This document shows, one piece after another, positions 15,601-16,639 of a stretch of DNA of 16,639 nt. Source of the DNA: an uncultured Verrucomicrobiota bacterium. GTDB taxonomy: Bacteria; Verrucomicrobiota; Verrucomicrobiae; Opitutales; Opitutaceae. The stretch covers positions 1-16,639 of the forward strand of contig CAMLQS010000081.1 in the NCBI GenBank assembly GCA_946482165.1, in the 5' to 3' direction. The notes below the pieces were generated by a model, which saw only the letters and a program-made list of their open reading frames with translations, did no database searches and was not told where the DNA came from. Positions within the stretch are counted from its first letter, which is position 1, and the number at the start of each line of letters is the position of its first letter. The position numbers and the translations under genes are program-made.

Positions 15601-16402
15601 TCTTGGCCGAGGCGGGAACGGACGCGGCGTCGACGGTGCGGAGGGTCGGGAAGGTGACGAAGTGGGACGCGGTTAGGTTGCCGCCAGTAAAGTTGCGAAG
15701 GGGGACCGTATCGAAAGTCGATCCGCTCCCGTCGACGTCCAAGGCAGGGAGGCCGGCGATGCGGTCGAAGATCTTCATGCCGTCGCCCATGACGCGGGCG
15801 AAGACGGTGAAGCCGCCGTTCTGGTTGTCGAGATTGCCGCGGTTGTCGGCGAGGTTGACGAACCACTCGTTGGTCGCGGAGTTCACCTGGCCGCCGAGCT
15901 TGGCCATCGCGAGCGTGCCGCGGGTGTTGGCCACTTTGAACTCGTTGTTGACGGCGGCCTTTTTCGTTACGGTGAGGAGGTTGAGCGGCGGGGCGATTTT
16001 GTAGCCGCCGGTCTGCACGACGAAGCCTTTGACCGAGCGGTGCACGAAGACGCCGTCGTAGGTCTTGATGAGGTCGGCGGCGGCGGTCGATGCAGTGGCG
16101 AGGTAGGACTTGAAGTTGGTGACGGTGTTGGGCGCGTCGGCGGGGAGAAACTCCAGGTAGACGTCGCCGAAGGGGGTGGCCACCTTGGCGAAATCGTTGG
16201 AGATCGTCGGGAACTCGTAGTGGTCGGCCAACGTGAACGAGCGCTGGCTCGCGGGGTTGTCGAGATCGATGGACGGGGTCGGCGCGGACTCCTTGAGGGT
16301 GGGGGCATTGCGGACGATGCCGGTGCCAAAGAGCGACGTGGCGGCGAGGGCGAGGGCGCAAAGCGACGATGCGGCCGCGCGCAGGGTGGGGACGAGGTTC
16401 AT
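12692..16402 (-). CDS. Large secreted protein: cyclophilin-type peptidyl-prolyl isomerase with Ig-like repeats
   Basis: From ATG 16402 this gives 1236 aa. The start is chosen because MNLVPTLRAAASSLCALALAATSLF is a Sec signal peptide; the longer frame from 16558 would bury it. Residues about 71-238 are a cyclophilin domain. R122 in FVHRSVKGF, Q130 in VVQTGG and F181 in NEWFVNL match the active-site Arg, Gln and Phe of the family, and NTRGTLAMAK is present, so it is probably active in proline isomerisation outside the cytoplasm. Three Ig-like units follow, each with WQR (W363, W482, W630), a Y/F-S-x-x-x-[ST]xTL[TV]VRL strand and an FR[CF]V strand. An Ig-like putative-carbohydrate type module (ATGLPTGLSINNEGIITGVI) comes at about 750-810. 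The C-terminal 420 residues are rich in short beta repeats with FKGTLDTRTGVFKGSF. No PEP-CTERM or other anchor is visible. Client and location are unknown. Confidence 0.9.
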   Translation of the reverse strand: MNLVPTLRAAASSLCALALAATSLFGTGIVRNAPTLKESAPTPSIDLDNPASQRSFTLADHYEFPTISNDFAKVATPFGDVYLEFLPADAPNTVTNFKSYLATASTAAADLIKTYDGVFVHRSVKGFVVQTGGYKIAPPLNLLTVTKKAAVNNEFKVANTRGTLAMAKLGGQVNSATNEWFVNLADNRGNLDNQNGGFTVFARVMGDGMKIFDRIAGLPALDVDGSGSTFDTVPLRNFTGGNLTASHFVTFPTLRTVDAASVPASAKTSPINFSIAANDNPSAATPTITRGVLKVVPGKFGGRALITVRATALSGHYTDTVYTVTRNGPPRVIKQLPAATKAALGSTFTLNADITAWPLAIKWQRRSDSGSPWVDLVDSTSEAPTAYSGVNTETLTVRLTGSNADEVGAALDLSGDQFRFVVANSDAFTAPLAEGAPTTLTVTTTLAFTGKLAANTTAKLGTSFSLSAPAVGGTYPAPNYQWQRKAPNGDWIALVDRKAAVKGTGTNENPEFPSVPSAFSGTKTATLVVRLTGPETPAANSQDINTLDTLALHLNQFRCVISHDLGDGPVSLPGAPTTLRITTVPVGVATQPAKMVHGFLSHAEGDLNNKTTISVAAKPAASNTPVKYQWQRLNAATGQWDNLVNHVPPTAATDTTPASPGAPTPYSNVTSSTLTIRLPSDANTTAGFGLALDGTQYRCVLRNVLKTAPAPFGPTAGEAISAPATLRIVSGVLFLVTNNSFVLPGTPAPSPETSRSYSATGLPTGLSINNEGIITGVITGKPGLYKVVLTVTEGASRLSSTYYILVEPLVGGSVGDFEALLSPADGVHIAKLSLTISGVGVLTGTLDTAQDKKPIPLKGRVVRDYDTGTLSFAAPVVAARPGAPAGRAYVLTDLAITEDGYVSVKLSTRETPSSGLVEIASALLIPDDGDADTLPSGNPGRQIGAHSKANPPPWANVGSYNLAITTPALLDDESDDERPFPAGSGYATAPAAANGRLNFKGKLADGTPLTTSVRGAVDKSIRLFARPHGVAVNGGVLSAELPMTSVTKFQPYFFFQRHYVAPGAGTDAYWTKPALPTSANYRAGFGPLGLNIRLEPWYPSTFGDFGFAHDQTANKGKTELVLSGAELGASSGELPALLGVTYKVPIAPFADFAANDASQFKGTLDTRTGVFKGSFRLVDGTISRTVPFEGAFLMAENLAGGSVTAEGFTLVKPISGGAEQTVSGRVQFKNPATPAP

Positions 16403-16432
16403 TCGAAAGAGGTCGGCAACTAAGGAGCGGCG

Positions 16433-16448
16433 ATGGCCGCAAGGCCAT
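16433..16448. other. Hairpin upstream of the cyclophilin gene
   Basis: ATGGCC-GCAA-GGCCAT is a perfect 6-bp stem-loop 30 bp upstream of the start codon, so it would lie in the 5' leader of the minus-strand mRNA or its promoter. The same GGCCGCAAGGC core appears again at 16551-16561 and at the frr stop. Confidence 0.4.
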
Positions 16449-16561
16449 GCGAAAGCGCCATTCGCGGGCGAAGCGGCGAAATCGTCACGGCGCTGTTCTA
16501 TGGGAGGTCCTGAAATCTCCGGCGGGGGCTGCGTTGAGAGGTAAACGGCAGGCCGCAAGGC

Positions 16562-16605
16562 GGGGAGGCGAGGGGTATCCTCGGAGAGGCTATCCCCGCC
16601 TCCCC
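16562..16605. repeat. Imperfect 44-bp palindrome near the right edge
   Basis: The left arm GGGGAGGCGAGGGGTATCCTC (one base over a perfect match) faces GAGGCTATCCCCGCCTCCCC at 16586-16605, with a 3-base centre and about one bulge and one or two mismatches. It lies 160 bp upstream of the cyclophilin gene start. It could be a terminator-like stem without a T-run, an operator or a small repeat element. Nothing else is recognisable in 16606-16639. Confidence 0.45.
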
Positions 16606-16639
16606 AACGCCGCGGATGTCGGAATGGCTCTCAACCCGC

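Noticed and set aside
16403..16558. Earlier start for the cyclophilin gene
   Set aside because: It would place 52 residues before a clear signal peptide and run through the hairpin region.

Overview
The window is a GC-rich chromosomal segment, most likely from a verrucomicrobial bacterium of the Opitutales/Opitutaceae type. That placement is an inference. It rests on the mix of a HisKA-receiver-SpoIIE signalling protein, a very large secreted cyclophilin/Ig-like protein, RhaB next to lutABC, pyrimidine-rich leaders without Shine-Dalgarno motifs, and short heptad/octad intergenic repeats. No rRNA or tRNA is present to confirm it. There are eleven supportable protein genes, one of them cut by the left edge.

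Left part, minus strand (1-4873): a two-gene signalling operon comes first. It encodes a HisKA-receiver-SpoIIE phosphatase protein (1693-3228) and, downstream, a membrane sensor histidine kinase with Cache-like and PAS domains (1627 to beyond base 1). Upstream of it is rhamnulokinase rhaB (3437-4873), which ends in its own intrinsic terminator.

Centre left, plus strand (5026-8016): lutA, lutB and lutC run divergently from rhaB and encode the iron-sulfur L-lactate oxidation complex. Rhamnose breakdown through RhaB yields lactaldehyde and then lactate. LutABC would turn lactate into pyruvate, so the divergent pair reads as a small deoxysugar/lactate catabolic module (inference).

Centre right, plus strand (8107-12250): housekeeping genes pyrH (UMP kinase), frr (ribosome recycling factor), proB (glutamate 5-kinase) and gltA (citrate synthase). 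pyrH and frr are separated by a strong terminator and a plausible new promoter. gltA has an inverted repeat whose right arm touches its start codon.

The 441-base gap 12251-12691 holds the gltA terminator, a small GC hairpin, a 165-bp imperfect palindrome and a bidirectional terminator. The palindrome has 19-bp terminal inverted repeats and a 5-bp target duplication, and I interpret it as a MITE of the IS1380/ISEcp1 type. Last, on the minus strand, is a 1236-aa secreted protein with an apparently competent cyclophilin domain followed by Ig-like repeats (16402-12692).

The most unusual signals are non-coding. They are the IS1380-like MITE, a nearly identical run of heptads placed 20-23 nt before two unrelated start codons inside operons, related heptad and octad inverted repeats in two more same-strand gaps (frr-proB and lutB-lutC), and the near-complete absence of Shine-Dalgarno motifs.
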